Notes under the pieces: model-generated
What the model saw: the letters and a program-made list of their open reading frames with translations, nothing else
Told to the model about the DNA's origin: nothing
The model's database searches: none
Shown here: positions 34,700-44,711 of the stretch, in pieces
How positions within the stretch are numbered: position 1 is the stretch's first letter
Layout: the number at the start of each line of letters is the position of its first letter
Position numbers and translations under genes: made by a program
Origin: Camelimonas fluminis
GTDB lineage: Bacteria > Pseudomonadota > Alphaproteobacteria > Rhizobiales > Beijerinckiaceae
Assembly (NCBI RefSeq): GCF_014656355.1
Contig: NZ_BNCG01000001.1
Coordinates: forward strand, 315,221 to 363,159
Length of the DNA: 47,939 bases
Direction of reading: 5' to 3'

Positions 34700-35702
34700 A
34701 GCCGATGTTCACGACGAGGCGGCCGCGTACGCGACCCGCGAGGATGTCGCGGGCGGCGCCCTCCACATCGTCGAGACCGATGGTCGACGTCATGTCGCCA
34801 AGCTTGCGCAGGTCCAGTTCTTTCGCCAGCCGCGTCCAGGCCTCGCGACGGTCGGCGACCGGACACATGACGCTGTCGACGCCGAGCAGGGCGATGTTGC
34901 GCAGGATGAACGGCGCGACCGAGCCCGGCAGGTCCATGCCCTGGGCAAGGCCACAGGCGGCGACGGCGCCGCGATATTTCGTCGAGGCCAGCACATTGGC
35001 GAGGGTGTGGGAGCCGACCGAATCGATGGCGGCCGCCCAGCGCTCCTTGCCCAGCGGCTTGCCGGGGGCGGAGAGCTCTTCGCGGTTCATGACCGTGGTG
35101 GCGCCGAGGCCCTGCAGATAGGCGGCTTCCTCAGGGCGTCCGGTGGAGGCTATCACCTCCCAGCCGGCCGCCGCCATCAGCGCCACCGCGACCGATCCGA
35201 CGCCGCCGGAGGCGCCGGTGACCAGCACCGGCCCCTGGTCCGGCGTGGCTCCATGGCGCTCCAGCGCCATGCGGCACAGCATCGCCGTATAGCCGGCCGT
35301 GCCGATCGCCATGGCCTGCGCCGCCGTCAGGCCGGCCGGCAGCGGCACGAGCCAGTCGCTTTTGACGCGGGCGCGCTGGGCGTAGCCGCCTGGATGACCC
35401 TCGCCGACGCCCCAGCCGTTGAGCACCACTTCAGAGCCAACAGGAAAGGCGGAACTGTCCGACTGTTCGACCACGCCAGCGAAATCGATGCCGGGAATCA
35501 TCGGCCAGCGGCGGATAATCGGCGAGCGGCCGGTGATGGCGAGGCCATCCTTGAAATTGACGGTGGAGTGGGTGACCCGCACCGTGACGTCGCCCTCGCC
35601 CAGGATCGTATCGTCGACAGTTTCCAGGCTGACGCGCTGGGTCTTGTCATCGGGATTGTCAGATTTGCGCACCACCAGCGCGCGGAAACTGCCTGTCGCC
35701 AT
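34698..35702 (-). CDS. acuI: AcuI/YhdH-family acrylyl-CoA reductase (quinone oxidoreductase-like)
   Basis: This 334-residue medium-chain dehydrogenase/reductase has the YhdH blocks FRALVVRKSDNPDD, STVNFKDGLAITGRSPIIRR, MIPGIDFAGVVE, GWGVGEGHPGGYAQRARVKS and the NADP-binding VLVTGASGGVGSVAVALMAA. AcuI reduces acryloyl-CoA to propionyl-CoA with NADPH. This would fit with the DmdC-like acyl-CoA dehydrogenase nearby, but that link is inference. GGGAGAG upstream of the ATG at 35702 fixes the start. The last three bases (TAG stop) lie within or against copy B of the dispersed repeat. Confidence 0.9.
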   Translation of the reverse strand: MATGSFRALVVRKSDNPDDKTQRVSLETVDDTILGEGDVTVRVTHSTVNFKDGLAITGRSPIIRRWPMIPGIDFAGVVEQSDSSAFPVGSEVVLNGWGVGEGHPGGYAQRARVKSDWLVPLPAGLTAAQAMAIGTAGYTAMLCRMALERHGATPDQGPVLVTGASGGVGSVAVALMAAAGWEVIASTGRPEEAAYLQGLGATTVMNREELSAPGKPLGKERWAAAIDSVGSHTLANVLASTKYRGAVAACGLAQGMDLPGSVAPFILRNIALLGVDSVMCPVADRREAWTRLAKELDLRKLGDMTSTIGLDDVEGAARDILAGRVRGRLVVNIG

Positions 35703-36498
35703 GGGTTCTCTCCCTTGCGGCGGCCCGGGTCTCGCCCGGCTCCGCCATTGCGTCCGATCCCGGGCCGCGACGACATCGCCACATCGGCAACCCGCCAGGT
35801 CCGGGCTTTTCCAAAATCCCCTGAGCCTGGCCCGTGGGATTTTGGCGTGCTGTCTGGTTCAACCTGATTGCGACGCATCGGGCAACAGGGAAGCTGTATT
35901 TGATGGATGTTGATCGGCCAGGCCGCCCGGGGGCCCGGGCGCCGGGCGCCGGGCGGCGTCTGGCTGGCGCGCGGCCAGGCAGGTTGGGGGCCGAACCTGC
36001 ATCTGTTCAGCGCAACCCGGCTTTTGCTGATGCAAATCCCTGGCGGTTTTGCGGGGGAGCCCCGGTCGTTGGCGGGCTGGCGAACGTCTGTCTGAGGCAG
36101 CGGGAAAGGCCCGGCGGCGCATGGCGTTCCTTGCGAGGGATATGCGCCCCATCGATCTGGGTCTTGCAGATTGCGGATGCGTGGGCGCAGTCCTGAAATG
36201 GCGTCAGACGCGGGTTGGCGCGTCATTCAAGTATTAATTCATGTTATATTATTTTTGCCGGATTTGAATTTGTGTATTTGCCATTGCAAAAAGTATTTAT
36301 CTGCTGTAATTCTTGTTCATCAGGTTGTCGTTCCATCTGATGGCGTCTGGGGAGATGCAGGCGCGTCTGTCCTGAGGTGAAAGCGCTGCAGGCAATATGT
36401 TCCTCTATTGGGCGCATATCCGCGAATTGGGGTTGTATTTGCTGTGCTGCGCGTAACACTTGTCCCATTCCGTCAGCTTTCTTGAGAGGAGAGCGGCT
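35703..36498. other. Intergenic region of about 800 bp upstream of mucR
   Basis: No gene is supported. The left part is GC-rich with short GCGCCGG iterations around 35940-35957. From about 36220 to 36330 the DNA becomes distinctly A+T-rich with many TpA steps (for example TGTTATATTATTTTTG), unlike the rest of the window. MucR-type regulators bind such DNA and are known to repress their own promoters, so this is a likely autoregulatory region. Confidence 0.5.
35811..35845. terminator. Isolated hairpin with A/T-rich arms
   Basis: CCAAAATCCC (35811-35820) pairs with GGGATTTTGG (35836-35845) around a 15-nt loop. Its arms resemble the ispE terminator, but no gene ends nearby on either strand, so its role is unclear. 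Confidence 0.4.
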
Positions 36499-36957
36499 GT
36501 GTCTGAAGACATCATCGAAGATAATATTATCAGCCTTACGACCAGTATTGTTTCTGCTTACGTCAAAAATAATCAAATCGACAGCGATCAGCTGTCCGAT
36601 GTGATCAATTCAGTTCATGGTTCGTTGACCCGGCTTAGTGGGTCCGTGGCTGAAGCGGCCAGCAAGCTGAAGCCAGCGGTTCCAGTTAAAAAATCAGTTA
36701 CGCCAGAGTATATTGTCTGTCTGGAAGACGGAAAGCGCTTCAAGTTTCTGAAGCGGCATCTGAGCGCGGCGTTTGGCATGACGCCGGCGGACTACAGGGC
36801 CAAGTGGAATTTGCCTCCCACTTACCCGATGATCGCGCCCAATTATGCTTCGCCGCGCACACGTGGACCATATGGCTACAACGATGTGTTTACGCCGGAG
36901 GGTGGTGAACGCTCCCCCGCAGCCAACACCGGCGGACGGCGGCTGGCGCGCTCCTGA
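36499..36957 (+). CDS. mucR: MucR/Ros-family transcriptional regulator, atypical zinc site
   Basis: This 152-residue protein starts at a GTG with AGGAG about 7 nt upstream. The N-terminal helix region (IVSAYVKNNQIDSDQLSDVI) is the oligomerisation part of MucR. The Ros/MucR DNA-binding domain follows: YIVCLEDGKRFKFLKRHL (71-88), MTPADYRAKW and PMIAPNYA. Ros coordinates zinc by Cys-x2-Cys-x9-His-x4-His; here the positions are Cys74, Asp77, His87 and Phe92, so the last ligand is missing. MucR is a global, H-NS-like repressor in Rhizobiales. The C-terminal 35 residues are Pro/Gly/Arg-rich and unlike usual MucR tails. Confidence 0.9.
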   Translation: MSEDIIEDNIISLTTSIVSAYVKNNQIDSDQLSDVINSVHGSLTRLSGSVAEAASKLKPAVPVKKSVTPEYIVCLEDGKRFKFLKRHLSAAFGMTPADYRAKWNLPPTYPMIAPNYASPRTRGPYGYNDVFTPEGGERSPAANTGGRRLARS

Positions 36958-36980
36958 ACCTGCAGGCGCGGCTGCCCCAT

Positions 36981-37014
36981 AAAAGCGCCCTGACGTTGGT
37001 TGACGTCAGGGCGC
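36981..37014 (-). terminator. Terminator between mucR and sleB
   Basis: GCGCCCTGACG (36985-36995) pairs perfectly with CGTCAGGGCGC (37004-37014). TTTT follows on the minus strand (36981-36984). The T tract suits the leftward sleB gene; the stem may also stop mucR transcripts. Confidence 0.7.
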
Positions 37015-37185
37015 GAAGTCACAGGCGCATCCGTGATCTGCAGGGTTCAAATCGGTGTGGCGCACGTTCCTGCGCGGTGTGGCGTGCGCTGCTCCAGCCC
37101 CCCAGAATTCAATGAAACGTACTCATCGGGTCTGGCATGAGGCCAGGCGACTGGTTTTGCCGTCAGATCATTGTTGACCGTTTTG

Positions 37186-37215
37186 CAGGTCAGTTCAGGT
37201 CAACTCAGGTCAGGT
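37186..37215. repeat. Three 10-bp CAGGTCANNT repeats over the sleB stop codon
   Basis: CAGGTCAGTT, CAGGTCAACT and CAGGTCAGGT follow each other head to tail with exact 10-bp spacing. The third unit contains the TGA stop of sleB (37210-37212). Confidence 0.65.
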
Positions 37216-38598
37216 CTGGCCTGGACGCAACTGATAGAAGATATGGCGGCCGATCACGTCGTTTTTCTTCAGCTTCCTTGCCCAGCGCGGCCGGACATAG
37301 TCGGCGTGATAGTGCGTGGCGCCGCCAACTTCTGCGACGTAGGTCTGGCCTTCATAGACCGCGCGGGCGATCTGCGTCGCCTGACGCCAGGAGGCGGTTT
37401 CGTTGGTGACCAGACGCTTGCCTTCACAGGCGAAGGAGAACTGGCAGGCGTTGTGGCGGTGGCGGTTCTGGTAGACGACGCCACAGACCGTGGTTGGATA
37501 CAGCCCGCTCTTGACGCGGTTCAGCACCACCTGGGCCACGGCGGCCTGGCCGGCGGCCGGCTCGCTGCGGGCTTCGAAATACACCGCCTCAGCAAGGCAG
37601 CGCTGTTCACGCGCCATGTGGTCGGGGCTGATCAGGCCGGCGTAGCTTTGACGCCCTGGACTGAGGCGGGCCACGACGGACATGCTCTGGCCTGGGGCGA
37701 CAATCACCGGCGCGGCGGCGATTTCCATGGGCGTGGCCTCAGGTGGGGCCGGCGTGGCGGAGGCCAGCGCCATGGCGCGCGGGGTCGCTGGCGTGCCGCC
37801 GTCGCGCGCATCACTGGGCCGGCGCCACGAGAACGTGGCGGCGCGACGGGCGCTGCCAAACAGCTTCTCCGCCGCTTCCTTTTCAGGCGCCTCCGGCGCG
37901 TCGGCCGGGTCCGTGGGGCCGGTGGCGATGGCGGAAGGGGCGACAGGCGACGATTCAGCGCTCTGCTGCGCCGTGGCGCCGTCGTACTCGTCGTCAGCGG
38001 CTTCGAAGCGCAGCACGTCTTCCAGCGCCGGCACTTCCACCGGGCCTTCCATCATGATGGTGCGTGGCAGCAGCCGGTCGTCGCGGGTGAAGAGCAGCTT
38101 GCCGGCGTGGGTGGCTGGTCGCGTCCAGCCGGAATCGCGTCCGGCCCGGCTGAGTGTCGAACGGAGCGCCACCTGTGGGTCGCCCTTGCGCTGGCGCTGC
38201 ACTTCCGGGAAGCGCGGATCAGGCAGGCGGCGGGCCTGTTGCTTCAGGTCGTCGCGTGGAGCCTGGCCGACTTCGTCGGGTCCGGGAAACAGCCGCAGGT
38301 CGGCGTCATTGGTGTAGGACGCGAGGCGGATCGCCGCGCCAGCCTGGGAAGGCCCGAGGCTCGCAAGGCCAGAATTGCCACCGGCAAGTCCAAGCGTCGC
38401 CGCGACGAGGCCAGGCGCCTGCGGCACCAGATTGTCCTGATCGAGGATCGCGTATTTGACGGGCGCGGGACCAGCGCTGACGCCGACGCTCAGATCCTGC
38501 CCGGCGCTGGCGGTGAACGACACGAGCATGCCGGCCCCGAGGGCCCATGGCGTGGTCGTGGCGCAGAGCCATTTCATCCTGTTGCGACGCAAACGCAT
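37210..38598 (-). CDS. Cell wall hydrolase, SleB family
   Basis: This 462-residue protein has an N-terminal signal-like segment (MRLRRNRMKWLCATTTPWAL, then GMLVSFTASA) and a long low-complexity middle. The C-terminal Hydrolase_2 (SleB/CwlJ) domain covers about residues 335-460: REQRCLAEAVYFEARSEPA, AVAQVVLNRVKSGLYPTTVC, NACQFSFACEG and THYHADYVRPRWARK. The Glu in EAVYFEARSE is the expected catalytic residue of this lytic transglycosylase-like fold. It should cut peptidoglycan in the periplasm. The start could also be Met8 (38577), where CAGG precedes the ATG. Confidence 0.92.
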   Translation of the reverse strand: MRLRRNRMKWLCATTTPWALGAGMLVSFTASAGQDLSVGVSAGPAPVKYAILDQDNLVPQAPGLVAATLGLAGGNSGLASLGPSQAGAAIRLASYTNDADLRLFPGPDEVGQAPRDDLKQQARRLPDPRFPEVQRQRKGDPQVALRSTLSRAGRDSGWTRPATHAGKLLFTRDDRLLPRTIMMEGPVEVPALEDVLRFEAADDEYDGATAQQSAESSPVAPSAIATGPTDPADAPEAPEKEAAEKLFGSARRAATFSWRRPSDARDGGTPATPRAMALASATPAPPEATPMEIAAAPVIVAPGQSMSVVARLSPGRQSYAGLISPDHMAREQRCLAEAVYFEARSEPAAGQAAVAQVVLNRVKSGLYPTTVCGVVYQNRHRHNACQFSFACEGKRLVTNETASWRQATQIARAVYEGQTYVAEVGGATHYHADYVRPRWARKLKKNDVIGRHIFYQLRPGQT

Positions 38599-38757
38599 GG
38601 TTTCGCTGCCATTTATCCAGTCGTGCCGACGGGAGCCCGGGCCGGAGAATCTGATCCGGCGACAACGAAAGAATCACGCAACAGCGTTTAGAAACGGTAA
38701 AGCCGGCTGCACAAGTGTGCCCGGGCGAAACAGCGGGGGCGGCGGCGGCGACGCAAA

Positions 38758-38791
38758 CGAAACAGGCCGGCGCGATTGCGCCGGCCTGTTT
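38758..38791 (-). terminator. Terminator after ppdK
   Basis: A 14-bp perfect stem (38760-38773 with 38778-38791, AAACAGGCCGGCGC) around GATT lies 26 nt past the ppdK stop. On the minus strand its 3' side gives TTTCGTTT. Confidence 0.8.
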
Positions 38792-38817
38792 CCGTTCTTC
38801 AGGGCTCCGCTGAAGCC

Positions 38818-41490
<2,673 letters not shown>

Positions 41491-41894
41491 GATTGGCGCC
41501 ACTCTCTTGGTTAGAGCCAGCCCGCCTGCGGGAGGAAGCGCCATGGCGGTTCCTTCAGGAGCGTCAGACTGTCCCTTTCATGGAGCCGGAGCGTGAGCCA
41601 CCCATTGATCGGGAACCGCAATGGTCCCGGATGGGCGCCTCGCGCGCCAGCCTGCCAGGTCCGGGAGGGTGTACGGATAGAATCGCAAAAGGCAATGCTG
41701 CTTGAGCGTCGATTGATCAGATTCTGCGACCGCCAGCTGTATTTTGACGGCATTCTTTGCGCCTTGAGACCGTCAAACGCCGATGTCGAGGACAGAACGC
41801 CGCCGCAACCCGCGTCAAAACGCATCGCGCCACATCCGCACGCAGGCGCAGGAAGACGGACCGGGGGGCGGCCCCCGACCTCGCATCTGGGACG
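41491..41894. other. Intergenic region of about 400 bp
   Basis: This lies upstream of ppdK and downstream of the holin-like gene. A plus-strand frame around 41680-41800 (product including AMLLERRLIRFCDRQ) has no ribosome binding site and no family I recognise, so it is not called. On the minus strand TTGACG occurs at about 41770-41775 with a poor -10 (AATGCC) 17 nt on; this is too weak to call a promoter. Confidence 0.45.
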
Positions 41895-42413
41895 TTACAT
41901 TTTGCGGCCGATCAGCAAACCAACCAGCACGGCGGCCAGGGTGGCGTTGATGATGGTCTTGCGCGCCACGGGCTGCTTGCGCTCGCCAGCGATGTCGGCG
42001 GAAAGCGCCTCGCCGATTGACCTGATTCTTTCGCCAGCGGAGCGGGCCGCGTCGAAAGCCTGGGCCGCGGCGGCGCCGGCGGCTTTGGCGCCGATGTCGG
42101 TCGCCGCGTCCACGGCGGCGGAGCCGAGGCTGGCGGCGTTGACTGCCGGCAGCGGCGCGGGTTTGCGGCGCGGGCGGGCGAACGCGTAGATCAGGGCGAT
42201 GACGGCGATGAGCAGCGCCGCGCCGGCCACCGCCAGATGGCCCGCCACCGGCCCCCAGTAAAAGGCGACCGCCAGGAACAGCGCGCTGAGCAGGGCCGAG
42301 ATCAGCATGATGGAAGCCGCCACGGCGATCGTCACGCCAATGACCAGCCTGACGATGCTCTGGCGGGTTTCCGCGATCCGCGCCGACGCTGCGGCCATCA
42401 GCGCGCCAAACAT
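41895..42413 (-). CDS. Small membrane protein, phage-holin-superfamily-like
   Basis: This 172-residue protein has two adjacent hydrophobic helices near the N-terminus (about 22-45 and 48-77), a basic stretch (FARPRRKPAPLP), an Ala-rich amphipathic middle and a C-terminal helix (ATLAAVLVGLLIG). The pattern fits the Actinobacterial holin-X/superfamily III-like proteins that many Rhizobiales carry next to a DUF883 gene. Its ATG overlaps the TGA of that gene, so the two are translationally coupled. A role in envelope stress is a guess; lysis is not implied. Confidence 0.7.
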   Translation of the reverse strand: MFGALMAAASARIAETRQSIVRLVIGVTIAVAASIMLISALLSALFLAVAFYWGPVAGHLAVAGAALLIAVIALIYAFARPRRKPAPLPAVNAASLGSAAVDAATDIGAKAAGAAAAQAFDAARSAGERIRSIGEALSADIAGERKQPVARKTIINATLAAVLVGLLIGRKM

Positions 42414-42835
42414 CAGCGACTCCGGGTCATGAGGCCAATAAGGACGCCGACGCCGAGGGAGGTCAGAATGGCCCCCAACGGATTGCGGCGCACGGTGTCC
42501 TCCACGTCGCCTGCAAAGGAGGCGGCGTGTTGCCTGGCCGAACCGGCGATATCGGCGCCCGCGCTACAGGCGTCGGCCGCCGTGGCGAAGACATTGTCCT
42601 TCATGGCGCGCACGCTGTCGCCCACGGCTGACGCCGCCGCCGATCCCCGGCTGGCCGCGATCGCGGTGACGGTTTCGCTCAGCCTGGCTATATCCTCGCG
42701 GAGTTGGCGCAGATCATCGGCGATGTCGTCCCTGGCCTGGTCCGCGGCCTGCCGGATCTCAGCCGCGCCCTTCTTCACTTCATCGGTCGCGTTGCCGCCA
42801 GCTCCGCCGGGCGTCGCATCGTCTTTCTGGGCCAT
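42413..42835 (-). CDS. DUF883 (ElaB/YqjD-like) membrane-anchored protein
   Basis: This 140-residue protein has a hydrophilic heptad-rich N-terminal two thirds (IRQAADQARDDIADDLRQLR, DIARLSETVTAIAA). It ends with VEDTVRRNPLGAILTSLGVG and VLIGLMTRSR, the DUF883 signature with its C-terminal membrane anchor. E. coli relatives ElaB and YqjD sit in the inner membrane and YqjD binds ribosomes in stationary phase. The start at 42835 has AGGAG about 8 nt upstream. The stop overlaps the start of the holin-like gene. Confidence 0.88.
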   Translation of the reverse strand: MAQKDDATPGGAGGNATDEVKKGAAEIRQAADQARDDIADDLRQLREDIARLSETVTAIAASRGSAAASAVGDSVRAMKDNVFATAADACSAGADIAGSARQHAASFAGDVEDTVRRNPLGAILTSLGVGVLIGLMTRSR

Positions 42836-43256
42836 GCCAATCCGCTCCTGTTGCTTTGCGTTGCGCCGCACGGCCCGCCGACGGTCTGGCGGGAGACGGG
42901 CGCCGTTCATGCCAGGGCGCGGAAGCCGTTCAGCGTGAACGGATCCGGGTCCCGGGCGCGGTTTTTCGGCAGGCTGGACCACACGGGAACATGCATCGCA
43001 TCGGCGACAATCCACCAGCCAGGCGCTTGCGCCCAAGCTTGCGCCGGTTGGCTACGCTGCGCAATCAACATCGTCCACAGTGGTAAATTCCGCCGGAGCG
43101 GCCCGCCTGCACTGGGACAACTGTCTGGGCGCCGCCTTGTTCCCTGGCCCTGTCCGCTCCCGCCGCAAGCGGGCGGGCCCGGGCCGGGTTGGCGATCAGG
43201 CGGCGTGCTGCGTACGGGCGGTCCGCGCGCATCGTCTCAGGGGCAGGCGGGTTCCG
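42836..43256. other. Intergenic region of about 420 bp
   Basis: No gene, RNA or clear terminator is seen. A GC-rich hairpin, CCCGC-CGCAA-GCGGG, lies near 43160-43174 without a T tract. Confidence 0.45.
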
Positions 43257-44711
43257 TCAAAGCACTGCGCCGGGGTTCAGCAACCCGTCGGGGTCGATGG
43301 CGCGCTTGACGGCCCGCATCAGGTCGAGGGCGACCGGATCCTTGAAGCCGGGCAGCAGGTCGCGCTTCAGCCGGCCGACGCCATGCTCGGCCGAAATCGA
43401 GCCGCCGTGGCGGGCGACAATGGCGTGCACGGCCTCGTTCATGGCGTCCCACTGGTCCAGATAGGCCGCCTTTTCGGCGGGGTCGCCGCTGCCTGCCGGC
43501 TGGTTGACGTTGAAGTGAATGTTGCCGTCGCCCATGTGGCCGAACGGCACCGGCCGGCAACCGGGAACCATGGCGGTGACGCAGGCGATGGCCTCGTCGA
43601 GAAATTGCGGGATCAGCGCCACCGGCACCGAGACGTCGTGCTTGATCGAGCCGCCCTCGTGCTTCTGCACCTCGGAGAGCGCCTCGCGCAGGGTCCAGAA
43701 GCCGGCGCGCTGGTCCAGCGAGGCCGCAATGGCGGCGTCAGAAACCAGGCCGTTCTCAATCGCCGCTTCCAGCAGACCTTCCATGATCTCGTCAAGGCCG
43801 CTCTCCCCTGGCGAGGACAGCTCCAGCAGCACGTACCAGGGGGAGGCGTCGCTGAGTGGATCGCGCGCGCCAGGAATGTGCTTCACCACGAATTCGACGC
43901 CGATGCGCGGCACCAGTTCGAAGGTGGTGAGGGCGGAGCCGGCCTGACGTTTGGCCAGCATCAACAGGTCCAGCGCAGCCGTCGGCGTTGCCACGGCGCA
44001 GAAGGCGGTGGCCCGGCTGCGCGGGCGCGGAAACAGTTTGAGCACCGCGGCGGTGACGATGCCGAGGGTGCCTTCCGAGCCGACGAACAGATCCTTCAGA
44101 TCGTAGCCGGTGTTGTCCTTGCGCAGCTTGTTGAGGCCATGCCAGACGCGGCCGTCGGCCAGCACCACCTCCAGCCCCAGCACCAGATCGCGGGTGTTGC
44201 CATAGGCCAGCACCGCCGTGCCGCCAGCGTTGGCGGCGATGTTGCCGCCGATGGTGCATGAGCCCTCTGAAGCCAGCGACAGGGGGAACAGCCGGTCGGC
44301 CTGTTCGGCCAGTTCCTGCACTTTCAACAATGTGAGGCCGGCTTCCACGGTCATCGTGTCGGTGAGTGGGTCGATGTCGCGCACCCGGTCCATGCGGGTC
44401 AGCGACAGCACGATGGCGTCGATCTCGCCACCCGGAATCTGGCCGCCGACGAGGCCGGTGTTGCCGCCCTGGGGCACCACGACCAGCCCCAGCTGCCGCG
44501 CCAGCCGCACCACGGCGGCGACCTCCCCGGTGGTCGCCGGTTTCACCACGGCGCGGGCGACGCCCTGATACAGGTCGCGGGCCTCGCGCAGGTGCGGCTC
44601 CATGTCGGCCGGAGCGGTGATGACGTGGCGCTCGCCGACGATGGCGGTGAAACCGCCGAGATCGACGGCGGGACGGGCGATGGGAGTGGTGACTGCGACG
44701 GGCTTGCTCAT
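43257..44711 (-). CDS. FAD-linked D-2-hydroxyacid dehydrogenase (GlcD/D2HGDH-like)
   Basis: This 484-residue VAO-fold flavoprotein has the FAD-binding blocks VVPQGGNTGLVGGQIPGGE, SLASEGSCTIGGNIAANAGG, LGLEVVLADGRVWHGLNKLR and DLFVGSEGTLGIVTAAVLKL. The C-terminal substrate domain holds PFGHMGDGNIHFNVNQPAG and GGSISAEHGVGRLKRDLL. These are shared by glycolate oxidase GlcD, D-lactate dehydrogenase and D-2-hydroxyglutarate dehydrogenase; the substrate is not decided. No glcE/glcF partners are present, which favours a stand-alone dehydrogenase. Its ATG overlaps the stop of the upstream methyltransferase gene by 4 nt. Confidence 0.92.
   Translation of the reverse strand: MSKPVAVTTPIARPAVDLGGFTAIVGERHVITAPADMEPHLREARDLYQGVARAVVKPATTGEVAAVVRLARQLGLVVVPQGGNTGLVGGQIPGGEIDAIVLSLTRMDRVRDIDPLTDTMTVEAGLTLLKVQELAEQADRLFPLSLASEGSCTIGGNIAANAGGTAVLAYGNTRDLVLGLEVVLADGRVWHGLNKLRKDNTGYDLKDLFVGSEGTLGIVTAAVLKLFPRPRSRATAFCAVATPTAALDLLMLAKRQAGSALTTFELVPRIGVEFVVKHIPGARDPLSDASPWYVLLELSSPGESGLDEIMEGLLEAAIENGLVSDAAIAASLDQRAGFWTLREALSEVQKHEGGSIKHDVSVPVALIPQFLDEAIACVTAMVPGCRPVPFGHMGDGNIHFNVNQPAGSGDPAEKAAYLDQWDAMNEAVHAIVARHGGSISAEHGVGRLKRDLLPGFKDPVALDLMRAVKRAIDPDGLLNPGAVL

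Noticed and set aside
35498-36226. A 242-codon minus-strand frame upstream of acuI
   Set aside because: Its second half is out of frame over acuI itself and its first half lies in repetitive GCGCCGG-rich DNA; no conserved domain is visible.
37186-37215. Short regular repeats considered as a CRISPR array
   Set aside because: Units are 10 bp with no spacers, and there are no cas genes.
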